Source: Pseudomonas argentinensis (lineage in GTDB: Bacteria; Pseudomonadota; Gammaproteobacteria; Pseudomonadales; Pseudomonadaceae). From it: a DNA stretch of 64,000 nucleotides. Positions within the stretch are counted from its first letter, which is position 1. Each line of letters opens with the position of its first letter. The notes beneath the pieces are model-generated. The model made no database searches. It was not told the DNA's origin and saw only the letters and a program-made list of their open reading frames with translations. The translations under genes were made by a program, and so were the position numbers. Positions 54,501 to 62,213 of the stretch are shown here, piece after piece. The stretch lies in the NCBI RefSeq assembly GCF_001839655.2, contig NZ_CP056087.1:4402001-4466000 (forward strand), given 5' to 3'.

Positions 54501-56468
54501 TTCGAGGAACTGCAGGCCTTCGCCGGTTCGGCCCAGCGCACGCAGGGCACGGAAGTACTGCACGGCGTAGCCCTCGTGGGAGGCGTGCAGGCAGGCCGCC
54601 AGGCGATACAGCTCACAGGCCTCCTCACGGCGATTCTCGCCCCAACGCAGGCTGGCCAGCGTGTTCCAGGCCCGGGCCTGGGTGGGCGTCTGCAGCAGCA
54701 CGCGCTGCAGAATCTCGGCCACCCGGCCGTGGCAACGGCCGTCGTCGCTGAGCAACTCGGCATAGCGGACGCTGATGGTCGGCTCGTTCCAGCGCTGCCG
54801 ACAATGCCCGGCCAGCCACGCGAGCTGCACGCCGCGCGGCTGCAACTGGGCCAGCGAAGTGGCCTTGGAGAGGATCAGGTTGGCATCCTCGGGAAACTGC
54901 GCCAGCAGGGCTTCGGTGCCGCGCAGCACCTCGCGCTCCTGGCCGTCGTACCAGCCCATCGAACGCTGCGCCTGCCAGGTCAGCCGATGTTCGGGGCTCA
55001 GCGCTTGCAGGGCGTGGTAGGCCGCCAGCGCCTCGTCGCGCTGGTGCACCTCCAGGGCGCTGGTGAAGCGGTAATAGCGATCCCACAGTTCGCGATCCGG
55101 CAGGCTGAGCCCGTCCAGGCGCGCCGCCTGGTCGGCCGGCAACAGCAGCATGGCGCGCGGCCCGGACGCACGCTGCGACGCGAACAGCAGCTCGGCCAGG
55201 CTCTCGCCATGGTGGGGCTGCGCCGGGTCGCGCACCAGCAGGGTACCGCGCGGCTCGTCGTAGCCGACCAGCGCCTGCAGGTGCCCGCTGCCGGTGTACT
55301 GCAGGGTCAGGGTGAAGGGCATGCCGCGGTCGATCAGGGCACGGCTGGTGGCCCAGTCCGCGGTGAACTCCACGGCCAGGTAGCCGTTGCGCTCGGCCCA
55401 GGCGCGCTCGGCCTGGTGCGAAGTGCCGTCGTAGCAGATCTCCTCGGCGACTTCGAGGTGCTCGACGCGCTTGCCCCAGTAGTCGGAAATTGCCGTCAGG
55501 GTCGCCGGCACGCAGGTCATGTGGTGCTGGCGCACGAAGGGCACCGGCAGCAACACCCGGCGCCCGCTGGGGCTCGCCAGGTGCGCCTGAATCTTCTCGT
55601 AGAAGCCGCCGCCGGCTTTCTCCGCCCACTGCCGGCCAGCGCCATGGTCGCCCTGCAGGCAGGCGATGTCACAGCGGCGCGCGGCGATCCAGTCGGTGGG
55701 GCTGCGCTCCTCGATGCGTTCCAGCGTCTGCATATGGTCGAGCCAGGCGCGCGCCTCGTCGAGTTCGTCCCGCTCGATCAGCACGTTGACCAGGTGTGCG
55801 CAGATCGCCGCACTTTGCATCTCCCGAGCGCCGCGGCGCAGCAACTGCAGGGCGCTGTCGACCTGCCCCAGTTGCAGCTGCAGCGAGGCCGCCTGGCTCA
55901 GCGCCGAGCGAAAGTCGGGCTGGCGGGCCAGCACCTGCTGGCACAGCGCCAGGGCCTCTTCGCGGCGATCCTCCAGCTCCAGGCCGTGACTGCGCTCCAC
56001 CAGCAGCCACAGATCGCCGTCGCCATGCAGGCACGCCTGCTCGTACAGGGCCTGGGCCGTTTCGAAATCACGCAGCGAGGCGTACAGGTACGCCTTGAAC
56101 GACAGCCATTCGGCCTGCTGCGCCGCCTCTGCCGGCAGCCAGTCAGCGAAGCCCTGCAGCAACCGCCAGGCACGGTAGTGACCACGCCTGGCCATCTGCA
56201 TGCGCAGGAAACGCAGGCGGGTATGGAAGGATTGCGGGTAGCGCCGGTAGGCCAGCCAGGTCAGCACGTCAGCCAGCCGCGGCGCACCGATGTGCCCGGC
56301 CAGCCGCGCCATGCAGGTCATTGCCTCCGGGCCCTGCCAGTAGCGTGGGTCGCCCTGTTCGCTGGCAAGGGCAAAGGCCTGCAGGAACAGGCCACGGTCG
56401 ATCAGCGCCTCGAGCTGCACCAGCAAGGCAGGCGAAGGTACCTGCGCATTGGGGTTGAAAACGGACAT
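51525..56468 (-). CDS. Giant TPR protein with an embedded C39-type papain-like peptidase
   Basis: A 1647-residue protein with no signal peptide, likely cytoplasmic. Residues about 1-300 and 440-1647 are helical repeats of TPR type. Between them lies a C39-like peptidase domain with Cys 319 in QHHMTCVPATLTAI, His 396 in GSGHLQALVGYDE and Asp 414 in LLVRDPAQ, plus Gln for the oxyanion hole just before the Cys. This is a complete catalytic set. C39 domains usually trim leader peptides in exporters; here there is no ABC or membrane part. The start at 56468 follows AAGGG; an ATG seven codons upstream is less likely. It overlaps the end of yjeH by 24 bases. Target unknown. Confidence 0.82.
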   Translation of the reverse strand: MSVFNPNAQVPSPALLVQLEALIDRGLFLQAFALASEQGDPRYWQGPEAMTCMARLAGHIGAPRLADVLTWLAYRRYPQSFHTRLRFLRMQMARRGHYRAWRLLQGFADWLPAEAAQQAEWLSFKAYLYASLRDFETAQALYEQACLHGDGDLWLLVERSHGLELEDRREEALALCQQVLARQPDFRSALSQAASLQLQLGQVDSALQLLRRGAREMQSAAICAHLVNVLIERDELDEARAWLDHMQTLERIEERSPTDWIAARRCDIACLQGDHGAGRQWAEKAGGGFYEKIQAHLASPSGRRVLLPVPFVRQHHMTCVPATLTAISDYWGKRVEHLEVAEEICYDGTSHQAERAWAERNGYLAVEFTADWATSRALIDRGMPFTLTLQYTGSGHLQALVGYDEPRGTLLVRDPAQPHHGESLAELLFASQRASGPRAMLLLPADQAARLDGLSLPDRELWDRYYRFTSALEVHQRDEALAAYHALQALSPEHRLTWQAQRSMGWYDGQEREVLRGTEALLAQFPEDANLILSKATSLAQLQPRGVQLAWLAGHCRQRWNEPTISVRYAELLSDDGRCHGRVAEILQRVLLQTPTQARAWNTLASLRWGENRREEACELYRLAACLHASHEGYAVQYFRALRALGRTGEGLQFLERRQARLGRQAAAPSLTLSETLEEMQRPYEAQAVLEQALAWRPADGELLLGLAEHHGRNGDAQACQALLGQAEPLCRRAAWLRAAVQAGMRRLEDPRQTLVWAREAALLEPLAVGAHRLCVTLLEQGQGSEAADAYVDALAAEYPHHLGIAELQVERAKRRSLPATERALRRLLDNHPEHAWTLRELAGCLARQGRRGEALEVCRQAGLVDAQNTYFHSTHGFVLLQDGQRGAAREAFQQALRLFADNEYASNMLLDTCESQQQAVATLAAIHAELTRQVTFGDGWLAYEQQAQRLLEPQVLLDQLREALGQREDLWQLWVLVARQQACMEQYAAAADTLGRAIERFPLLPRLALELARLHKRQGELDACCQALQESFRINPLWTPTVSLYVDCLLEQGERLEEAEQQLRRVVAQVPEDTELRAYLAYVLGRRDAFAEAADQAERVLRAEPGHEWAWNQLKYYAEKLQAEGRPLQLARQLVENRPGDVDAWLALADLDDDREAREKALRAALAYSPRSRGINDRLLQLLMEGERFGEVREVLAAPCWEGKPPVEMALYGPRALRAEGDTGAIEALRGLLAQHPDHYDGWRQLADWHDEDGEYPAYIAAARQMVRLEPRLAMAHGFLGHALLLNGDKAEALPAFEQAWALDGRYGFAAFNSFDLLRELQGPGAALARLDALLDTGDPVAAWRRVLPLARGNGDKALLQRALTTLASEPAAEATWEQDVTDFAVREPVLRQVLDAGVAAGELHSAAVETWLGWRTHDMLSNLTLAAAFDKALRNDPQHAAKCAMLRLLGGHRHANRILLGSTLKRCRQALAENADVWGAASYALIESKRYRLMFETLSDWRRPDTPAWALDNLALGYRLRGMDSIAAEVSQLSLERDPRGADGLVWLAVDAALAGDQAELNSLIERLQDASLRDYYRALFKLAQCAATADPAQARETLRQAEGMAGHGHLPFWRLRQRLGVRLGWHGEFPTARVRWRLRRWWKS

Positions 56469-56612
56469 GGAGCGCCCTTCCCTGGTCATCGAATGTCAGC
56501 CGGCACTCTATGGCGGGGCGTTACTCACCACAAGGCCGGCACGCTGCACCTGTGACGGCCTGCTCGGGTACAATTACCCGCCGCCTCCAACTCGCTGTCA
56601 CAAGGACCTCCC

Positions 56613-57620
56613 ATGCCGATCCGTCACTGCATCGTCCACCTGATCGACAAGAAGCCCGATGGCACGCCCGCCGTGCTGCACGCCCGCGACAGCGAACTGG
56701 GCGCCTCCCAGGCCATCGAGAACATGCTGGCCGACCTCAACGACAGCTACAACGCCAAGCAGGGCAAGGCGTGGGGCTTCTTCCACGAGGAATCCGGCGC
56801 CTACCCCTTCAGTGGCTGGCTGAAGACCTACCTGGAAGACGGCGAGGATTTCACTGCCTTCAGCCGCCAGGCCGTCGAGCACCTGCAGAAGCTGATGGAA
56901 GAATCCAACCTGTCCACCGGCGGCCACGTGCTGTTCGCCCACTATCAGCAGGGCATGACCGACTACCTGGCCATCGCCCTGCTGCACCACAGCGAAGGCG
57001 TGGCGGTGAACGACGCGCTGGACGTGACCCCGGCCAAGCACCTGGATCTCGGCCAGCTGCACCTGGCGGCGCGCATCAATATCAGCGAGTGGCGCAACAA
57101 CAAGCAGTCCAAGCAGTACATCTCGTTCATCAAGGGCAAGAACGGCAAGAAGGTCTCGGAGTACTTTCGCGACTTCATCGGCTGCCAGGAGGGCGTCGAC
57201 TCGCCCAGCGAAACCCGCACCCTGCTCAAGGCTTTCAGCGACTTCGTCGAAAGCGAGGACCTGCCCGAAGAACAGGCGCGGGCAAAGACCGATACCCTGG
57301 TCGACTACGCCACCAGCCAGGCCAAGATGGGCGAGCCGATGACCCTGGAAGAACTCTCCGGGCTGATCGACGAAGAACGCCCCAAGGCCTTCTACGACCA
57401 TATCCGTAACAAGGATTACGGCCTGTCGCCGGAGATTCCCGCGGATAAACGCACCCTGAACCAGTTCCGCCGCTTCACCGGCCGCGCCGAGGGTCTGTCG
57501 ATCAGCTTCGAGGCCCACCTGCTGGGCTCCAAGATCGAATACGACGAAGCCTCCGACACCCTGACCATCCGCAACCTGCCGACCCAGCTGACCGACCAGT
57601 TGAAACGCCGCAAGGATTGA
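56613..57620 (+). CDS. ndpA: Nucleoid-associated protein NdpA/YejK
   Basis: A 335-residue nucleoid-associated protein: [69 protein letters not shown] and [29 protein letters not shown] match the YejK family. It binds double-stranded DNA with little known regulatory role. It begins 144 bases from the giant TPR gene, divergently. A small family B repeat separates it from the glutaredoxin gene. Confidence 0.93.
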   Translation: MPIRHCIVHLIDKKPDGTPAVLHARDSELGASQAIENMLADLNDSYNAKQGKAWGFFHEESGAYPFSGWLKTYLEDGEDFTAFSRQAVEHLQKLMEESNLSTGGHVLFAHYQQGMTDYLAIALLHHSEGVAVNDALDVTPAKHLDLGQLHLAARINISEWRNNKQSKQYISFIKGKNGKKVSEYFRDFIGCQEGVDSPSETRTLLKAFSDFVESEDLPEEQARAKTDTLVDYATSQAKMGEPMTLEELSGLIDEERPKAFYDHIRNKDYGLSPEIPADKRTLNQFRRFTGRAEGLSISFEAHLLGSKIEYDEASDTLTIRNLPTQLTDQLKRRKD

Positions 57621-57630
57621 GCGATAACGC

Positions 57631-57678
57631 CAGGGTCTGTGCCCGTTTCAGCCATGCGTGGAACGGCAACAGGCCCTG
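57631..57678. repeat. Family B inverted repeat, short copy
   Basis: CAGGGTCTGTGCCCGTTTCA and TGGAACGGCAACAGGCCCTG are complements at 17 of 20 positions around an 8-base loop. Lies 10 bases after the ndpA stop. Confidence 0.7.
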
Positions 57679-57701
57679 CCCCCCCTGCCGAGACGCCCCT
57701 C

Positions 57702-58025
57702 ATGAAACGGATTTTGCTGATTATCGTGGTGCTCGCCGCCTGGCAACACTGGGATCGCCTCGAGCCGATGCTGCTGGGCAAGCCGCAGCAGGTGGCCGGC
57801 CAGGGTGAGGTGATCCTCTACGCCACCAGCTGGTGCGGCTACTGCGCCCAGACCCGCGAGTTTCTCGGCGAGCGCGGCATCGCCTACACCGAGCTGGACA
57901 TCGAGAAATCCCCCGACGCCCGCCGTGCCTACGATGCCCTGGGCGGTCGCGGCGTGCCGGTGCTGAAGGTCAATGGCACGGTGATCCACGGCTACAACCC
58001 GCAGGGAATCCTGGCGGCGTATTGA
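57702..58025 (+). CDS. Membrane-anchored glutaredoxin-like protein
   Basis: A 107-residue protein: a single N-terminal hydrophobic segment (residues 3-14), then a thioredoxin-fold domain with VILYATSWCGYCAQTREFL holding the active CxxC (Cys 45, Cys 48) and GVPVLKVNGTVIHGY with the cis-Pro motif. It probably reduces or isomerises disulphides close to the membrane. The CGYC centre is glutaredoxin-like rather than thioredoxin-like. It lies 81 bases after ndpA on the same strand, as in P. aeruginosa. Confidence 0.83.
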   Translation: MKRILLIIVVLAAWQHWDRLEPMLLGKPQQVAGQGEVILYATSWCGYCAQTREFLGERGIAYTELDIEKSPDARRAYDALGGRGVPVLKVNGTVIHGYNPQGILAAY

Positions 58026-58030
58026 ACCCG

Positions 58031-58420
58031 TCAAGCTGCCGAGCGGACCTGCATCTGCCAGGTATGGGGCGTCATGCCTTCGGTCTTCATGAATACCCGG
58101 CAGAAGTGCGGCTGATCATAGAACCCGCATGTCACGGCGATATCCGCCAGGAGCATGGTGGAGGTCGCCAGCAGCTCCTTGCTGCGCTGAACGCGCTGTT
58201 GGCGCAGCCATTCCTGAGGCGCCAGCCCGCTGCTCTGCTTGAATTTGCGGGTGAAGTGACTGCGCGACATGGCGCATGCATCGGCAAGGGCGGACACCGG
58301 AATCCCCGTTTCCAGGTTATCCAGCATCATCTGTTTGGCGAGCCGTTCCTGCCAGGGCCTCAGCGGCCCGGCCGAAATGCAGGCGATATTGGGTAGCACG
58401 GTGCACTGGTCCCTGTTCAT
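58031..58420 (-). CDS. Short AraC-family regulator (DNA-binding domain only)
   Basis: A 129-residue protein made almost wholly of the AraC double helix-turn-helix: ALADACAMSRSHFTRKFKQSSGLAPQEWLRQQRVQRSKELL then DIAVTCGFYDQPHFCRVFMKTEGMTPHTWQ. No ligand-binding domain is present, so it may be naturally short or the remains of a larger protein. The start at 58420 is the first ATG; the upstream frame is not AraC-like. It is convergent with the glutaredoxin gene. Target genes may lie in the adjacent 58.4-59.5 kb region. Confidence 0.75.
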   Translation of the reverse strand: MNRDQCTVLPNIACISAGPLRPWQERLAKQMMLDNLETGIPVSALADACAMSRSHFTRKFKQSSGLAPQEWLRQQRVQRSKELLATSTMLLADIAVTCGFYDQPHFCRVFMKTEGMTPHTWQMQVRSAA

Positions 58421-58991
58421 GGCGATACCTGTATGAAGAGCAAATCCGCGCAGCGTTATCGAGGTGTGGTGCAGAACCGGGCCATCGACCGCGCAGCCGG
58501 AAGCCACGAAGATCGATGTGCGCTGCCTGGCGGCAAGCCAGGGCGACCCTTTCTTCTTCGGGCTATCGATTGGTTTGTTCAGCGCTGCCGGGACGCCGCA
58601 GTACCGGGGGTTATCCGGCGGCGCCGGGCAGCTCGGGTCAGCCTCGCACTTGGGGCTGCCGGTCGATGACGATCAGTTGGCTGTTGTGAGTGGTCAGCAC
58701 TTCGGTCTTGCGATTGTTCATGGGTAGCGTCCTCTCGGTGGGTGTTGGTGGTTTCACGAGCCCCGGCGGACGATCACCATGCATTCGCCAGGGGGGCGGC
58801 AGCACCATGGGGGGGTGGCTGCTGCCCGAGTTCGAGAAAAGCTAACCGAAAGATCGCCGAGCCGCCGGCGCAAGATTGCACCTCTGATGATGCAAAAATG
58901 CGCCATTTAAATTTTTGTCGCGCTGCTAGCCTTTGCTTCCCGTCGACTCAGGTGAGCGCACCTGGGCGGCCTTTCAAGCAAGGAGATTGCA
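58421..58991. other. Gene-poor region with hydrolase fragment and promoter of the Rid gene
   Basis: This 571-base stretch holds no complete gene I can support. It contains the 5' fragment of a hydrolase gene (58638-58721). The rest, about 270 bases before the Rid gene, is AT-richer near 58890-58920 and probably carries its promoter. Small open frames on both strands lack family features. Confidence 0.5.
58638..58721 (-). pseudogene. 5' fragment of an isochorismatase-family hydrolase gene
   Basis: Translation from an ATG at 58721 gives TEVLTTHNSQLIVIDRQPQ within the first 27 residues and then stops. This matches the start of Pseudomonas isochorismatase-like (YcaC-type) hydrolases, where QPQ is followed by about 170 more residues. 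Here the homologous part ends after QPQ and no remainder is seen downstream. It is a truncated relic. Confidence 0.6.
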
Positions 58992-59453
58992 ATGGCAGCT
59001 ACACAACCGTTCGACAAGAAAACCGCCTACTGGGGCGTGCCATGGGAGCAAAGCTATGGCTATCCGCAGGCGAGGAAGGTGGGCAACGAGATCTACATCT
59101 CCGGCCAGTTCAACCACGATGAAGACGGCAACCTGGTTGCGCCTGCGCCACTGGACAGCGACGGCAAACCCAGCGATTTCTCGTCCATGGGCGAGCAGAT
59201 GCGCAGCGCCTACGACAATATCGCCAAGCTGCTCGCGCTCTACGGCGCGACGCTTGAAGACGTGGTCGAGGAAACCCTCTACGTACTGGATATGGACGCC
59301 GCATTCGCCGTGGTGGGCAACGTGCGCAAGGCCGCCTATGGCAGCGAGCGCCCAGGGTGCGCGAGCAACATCATCGGCGTGTCGCGACTGGCCCAGCGCG
59401 CGCAGTTGATCGAGATCGTCTGCAAGGCGGTGACTGACGCGCGGAACGACTGA
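58992..59453 (+). CDS. Rid (YjgF/UK114) family protein
   Basis: A 153-residue protein of the Rid family: YPQARKVGNEIYISGQFNHDEDGN, QMRSAYDNIAKLLALYGATLEDVVEETLYVLDMD and the C-terminal LIEIVCKAV. RidA enzymes hydrolyse reactive enamines/imines. The conserved Arg near residue 105 of RidA is not clearly identifiable (the local sequence is GSERPGCASNIIGV), so it may belong to another Rid subgroup. The ATG follows AAGGAG. Its LysR neighbour is convergent. Confidence 0.8.
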   Translation: MAATQPFDKKTAYWGVPWEQSYGYPQARKVGNEIYISGQFNHDEDGNLVAPAPLDSDGKPSDFSSMGEQMRSAYDNIAKLLALYGATLEDVVEETLYVLDMDAAFAVVGNVRKAAYGSERPGCASNIIGVSRLAQRAQLIEIVCKAVTDARND

Positions 59454-59471
59454 GCACCCCGCCCGCTTGCG

Positions 59472-60449
59472 CTACTCGACCGCAAGCGGCCGCTGCCCTT
59501 CGACCAGGGGCTTGAGCTCTGCGACGGCGGCCGCGCAAAAGGTCATGAATGCTTTCACCCGCCAGGACCTGCGAATGTCCTGGTGGGTGAGCAGCCAGAG
59601 CTCGTCCTGAAGCTCGGGCACCACCGGGCCGACGCGCACCAGGCCAGGGGTGATATCGCCCAGCATGCACGGCAGAAAACCGAAACCCAGCCCGGCAGCG
59701 ATCGCCGCACTGGCGGCGGCCACCGAGTCGGTGCGGTAGGCGATGCAGTGAGCCGCCACCCGGCTTTCCACGTAGCTGGTTGCCCTGAGCCCGCACAAAC
59801 CACCGGAATACGACACCCAGGCGTGCTCATCCCCGAACGGCTCGCTCGTCGGCTCCCGTTTCGTACTGCCATAGGGCGCCCAGGCAATCGTGGCCAGCTT
59901 GCGCCCCACCAGGCTTTCTGCCGGCTTTCGGGTCGCGCGCACGGCGATATCCGACTCGTCACGGGCCAGGCTCAAGGTCTGGTTGCCGACCAGCACCTCG
60001 ATCGCGATGCCCTCGTTGAGGGCCTTGAAGTCGGCAATGATCGGCGTCAGGAAATACAGCAGCAGCGAGTCGCTGGTGGTGATGCGCAGCTTGCCCAGCG
60101 GCCCTTCGCCGGCGCGCGATACGCGCCGCGCGACACTGACGATATCCAGCTCGACGCGCTCGCCAAGGGCGCGCAACTCCTCGCCCTCGGCCGTGAGCAT
60201 GTAGCCCGAACGCCGGTGATCGAACAGCGCCACCCCGAGGGTCTTCTCGACCTGGGCCACGCGGCGCGACACGGTGGAGACGTTGATCCCCAGTTTCTTC
60301 GCGGTGTCGTTACGGTTGCCGCACTGGCTAAGGGTCTTGATGATGCGCAGATCGTCCCACGACAGCTGATTGACCGCACTGCTCAAATCCCACGTCGCAA
60401 CGGCCGGGGCAGCCGGGCTCGGTGGAGCACCTTTAGGTAACGATTTCAC
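59472..60449 (-). CDS. LysR-family transcriptional regulator
   Basis: A 325-residue regulator: winged helix (SWDDLRIIKTLSQCGNRNDTAKKLGINVSTVSRRVAQVEKTLGVALFDHR) and a substrate-binding domain (LRITTSDSLLLYFLTPIIADFKALNEGIAIEVLVGNQTL). The start is unclear. A GTG at 60449 with GGAAG eight bases before it is chosen because nothing upstream looks like LysR, although the frame is open to an ATG at 60722. It faces the Rid gene tail to tail and the SDR gene head to head. Confidence 0.8.
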   Translation of the reverse strand: MKSLPKGAPPSPAAPAVATWDLSSAVNQLSWDDLRIIKTLSQCGNRNDTAKKLGINVSTVSRRVAQVEKTLGVALFDHRRSGYMLTAEGEELRALGERVELDIVSVARRVSRAGEGPLGKLRITTSDSLLLYFLTPIIADFKALNEGIAIEVLVGNQTLSLARDESDIAVRATRKPAESLVGRKLATIAWAPYGSTKREPTSEPFGDEHAWVSYSGGLCGLRATSYVESRVAAHCIAYRTDSVAAASAAIAAGLGFGFLPCMLGDITPGLVRVGPVVPELQDELWLLTHQDIRRSWRVKAFMTFCAAAVAELKPLVEGQRPLAVE

Positions 60450-60773
60450 GCCAGCAGCTTCCAGGTATCGGGGGCGTCGATCATACGAAAAGCGTGCGGG
60501 TGAACCAAGGCGATGGGTGTTGTAAATGCAAGCGATGGGGATTGCGCGAGCGCCCACGACAGGGGGCCGCATGCTGCTCTTGGCGGCAGGAGCGGTCACG
60601 GCAAGGCCCTGCGATCCCTCTGACTTCGGCGCACGAGCGTTGGTGAGAGCCACGGAAACGTTCGGCACAAGGCGGTTTTCATCGAGGTTCCTTGTCGGCG
60701 ACCGCCCCCAGCTGAACGGCATGCCTTAACGCGACGTCATAAACTATTTCGGCCATATTCCTTAAGGTGCGTT
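60450..60773. other. Divergent gap between LysR and SDR genes
   Basis: 324 bases with no supportable gene. An in-frame extension of the LysR gene runs through it but is low-complexity. It should hold the promoters for both neighbours and any LysR target site; no clear T-N11-A motif was found. Confidence 0.4.
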
Positions 60774-61544
60774 ATGACTCTTATTCCCGGACTGAGCGGC
60801 GGTGCTCAGGTGCTGATAGCCGGCGCCAGCCGGGGTATCGGGCTGGCACTGTGCGCAGCTCTGCTCGAGCGCGATGATGTGACGCAGGTATGTGCCGTGG
60901 CGCGACACGCCAGCACCTGCGCGGAATTGGCCAAGCTTGCCGAGCAACACGGGCAACGCCTGAAACGAGTCGACTGCGATGCGAGCGATGAACACGCCCT
61001 CGACGCACTCGTCAGCAAGATTGGTGAGCAGTGCGATCACCTGCACCTGGTGATCAGTACCCTAGGCATCCTTCACCAGGACGGTGCAAAGGCGGAAAAG
61101 AGCCTGTCGCAACTGACCCTGGCGAGCCTGCAAGCGAGCTTCGCGACCAATACCTTCGCGCCGATCCTGCTGCTCAAGCACCTGCTGCCGTTACTGCGCA
61201 AACAACCCGCTACCTTCGTAGCGCTCTCCGCAAGGGTCGGCTCCATCGGCGATAACCGCCTGGGCGGCTGGTACAGTTACCGAGCCAGCAAAGCGGCGCT
61301 CAATCAGCTGCTGCATACGGCGGGTATCGAATTGCAACGCCTCAACCCGGCCTCCACCGTGCTGGCGATACACCCGGGCACCACCGACACGCAGCTGTCC
61401 CAGCCCTTCCAGGCGAACGTGCCAGAGGGGCAACTGTTCGAACCGGCGTTCTCGGCGCATCGCATTATCGAACTGCTGGGTGCCCATGGACCGGACGACA
61501 GCGGGACCTTCTGGGCCTGGGACAATAAGCCGATTGTCTGGTGA
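60774..61544 (+). CDS. Short-chain dehydrogenase/reductase (C-factor-like)
   Basis: A 256-residue NAD(P)-dependent SDR: the cofactor motif GASRGIG at residues 18-24, NAG-like VISTLGIL, SALSARVG-type strand ending in the catalytic Ser region, and YSYRASKAAL with the catalytic Tyr and Lys. The shape is close to CsgA/C-factor-like SDRs. The ATG follows TAAGG. It is divergent from the LysR gene, which may control it. Substrate unknown. Confidence 0.87.
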   Translation: MTLIPGLSGGAQVLIAGASRGIGLALCAALLERDDVTQVCAVARHASTCAELAKLAEQHGQRLKRVDCDASDEHALDALVSKIGEQCDHLHLVISTLGILHQDGAKAEKSLSQLTLASLQASFATNTFAPILLLKHLLPLLRKQPATFVALSARVGSIGDNRLGGWYSYRASKAALNQLLHTAGIELQRLNPASTVLAIHPGTTDTQLSQPFQANVPEGQLFEPAFSAHRIIELLGAHGPDDSGTFWAWDNKPIVW

Positions 61545-62213
61545 AAGGGGCCGTCCGACAACGAGATCATTATTAGCCAAGCCCATTGCTCCTGACTGCA
61601 GTCGGCGGAAATGGCCTCATATCAGCCAGGCCGGCAATCAGTGGTTTTACTGAAAAGGCATCTGTGAAGATTGGCAAAAGGCGCCTGGGTGGAAATCGGG
61701 ATGTAAGCGGCTAGCTCCTCCGGGGTGTCACGCAGGTACGCCTCGGTCACAACGCCGAGCAGGCTGCAACGCGCGCGCTCAGCAGGCGCCGCGAGGGAGA
61801 GAGCAACCAAAACTCTGTGTCGGTTGCGTCGACTGAGTGCTGGCACACTAGGGTGTTTCTCGCTTGATCCTGACTCACAAACGAGACTGGAGTTTGGCAT
61901 CACCGTGATAGCGGCATGCCGAGAATCGGTTGGACTTCCACGCGCCCTTCCCGGAGAGACTGCGTAGGGCCCGTTTCGTCGCCGCAGCGTGCGCTGCGCG
62001 GGTAACGGCCGGCACCAGATGAAAGGTCCAGCACAGCGTTGTCGTTGCCACGTGCCCAGCGCATGATGACGGTATGGGCATCTTTAGCTTCTTCGCCGTA
62101 TGCCGATATCTACTGGGCCACTGGCGCGAGTTCAGATCTTAACTTCATGCCTTTTTTCGACCCGGTGACTACCCTATCAACAAGATGCTGTCTCGAGGTA
62201 TTAGGAGTCATGC
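61545..62213. other. Gene-poor stretch before the GGDEF gene
   Basis: 669 bases in which I find no convincing gene. A 93-codon open frame on the minus strand (61622-61903) ends in VVTEAYLRDTPEELAAYIP, which looks protein-like, but I cannot match it to a family and it lacks a ribosome site. It could be a decayed gene. The right part (62080-62210) is visibly AT-richer and may hold the promoter of the next gene. Confidence 0.4.

Noticed and set aside
53067..56555. A 1162-codon open frame on the plus strand
   Set aside because: It lies wholly opposite the giant TPR gene. Its translation is rich in Q, G, A and R with no domain motifs, as expected from the antisense of GC-rich coding sequence.
59472..60722. 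A longer LysR protein starting at ATG 60722
   Set aside because: The extra 90 residues are low-complexity and unlike any LysR N-terminus; the HTH begins soon after the GTG at 60449.
61622..61903. A 93-codon minus-strand frame ending in VVTEAYLRDTPEELAAYIP and a short tail
   Set aside because: It looks partly protein-like, but it has no ribosome site, no recognised family and an odd low-complexity start, so I record it only as a possible decayed gene.
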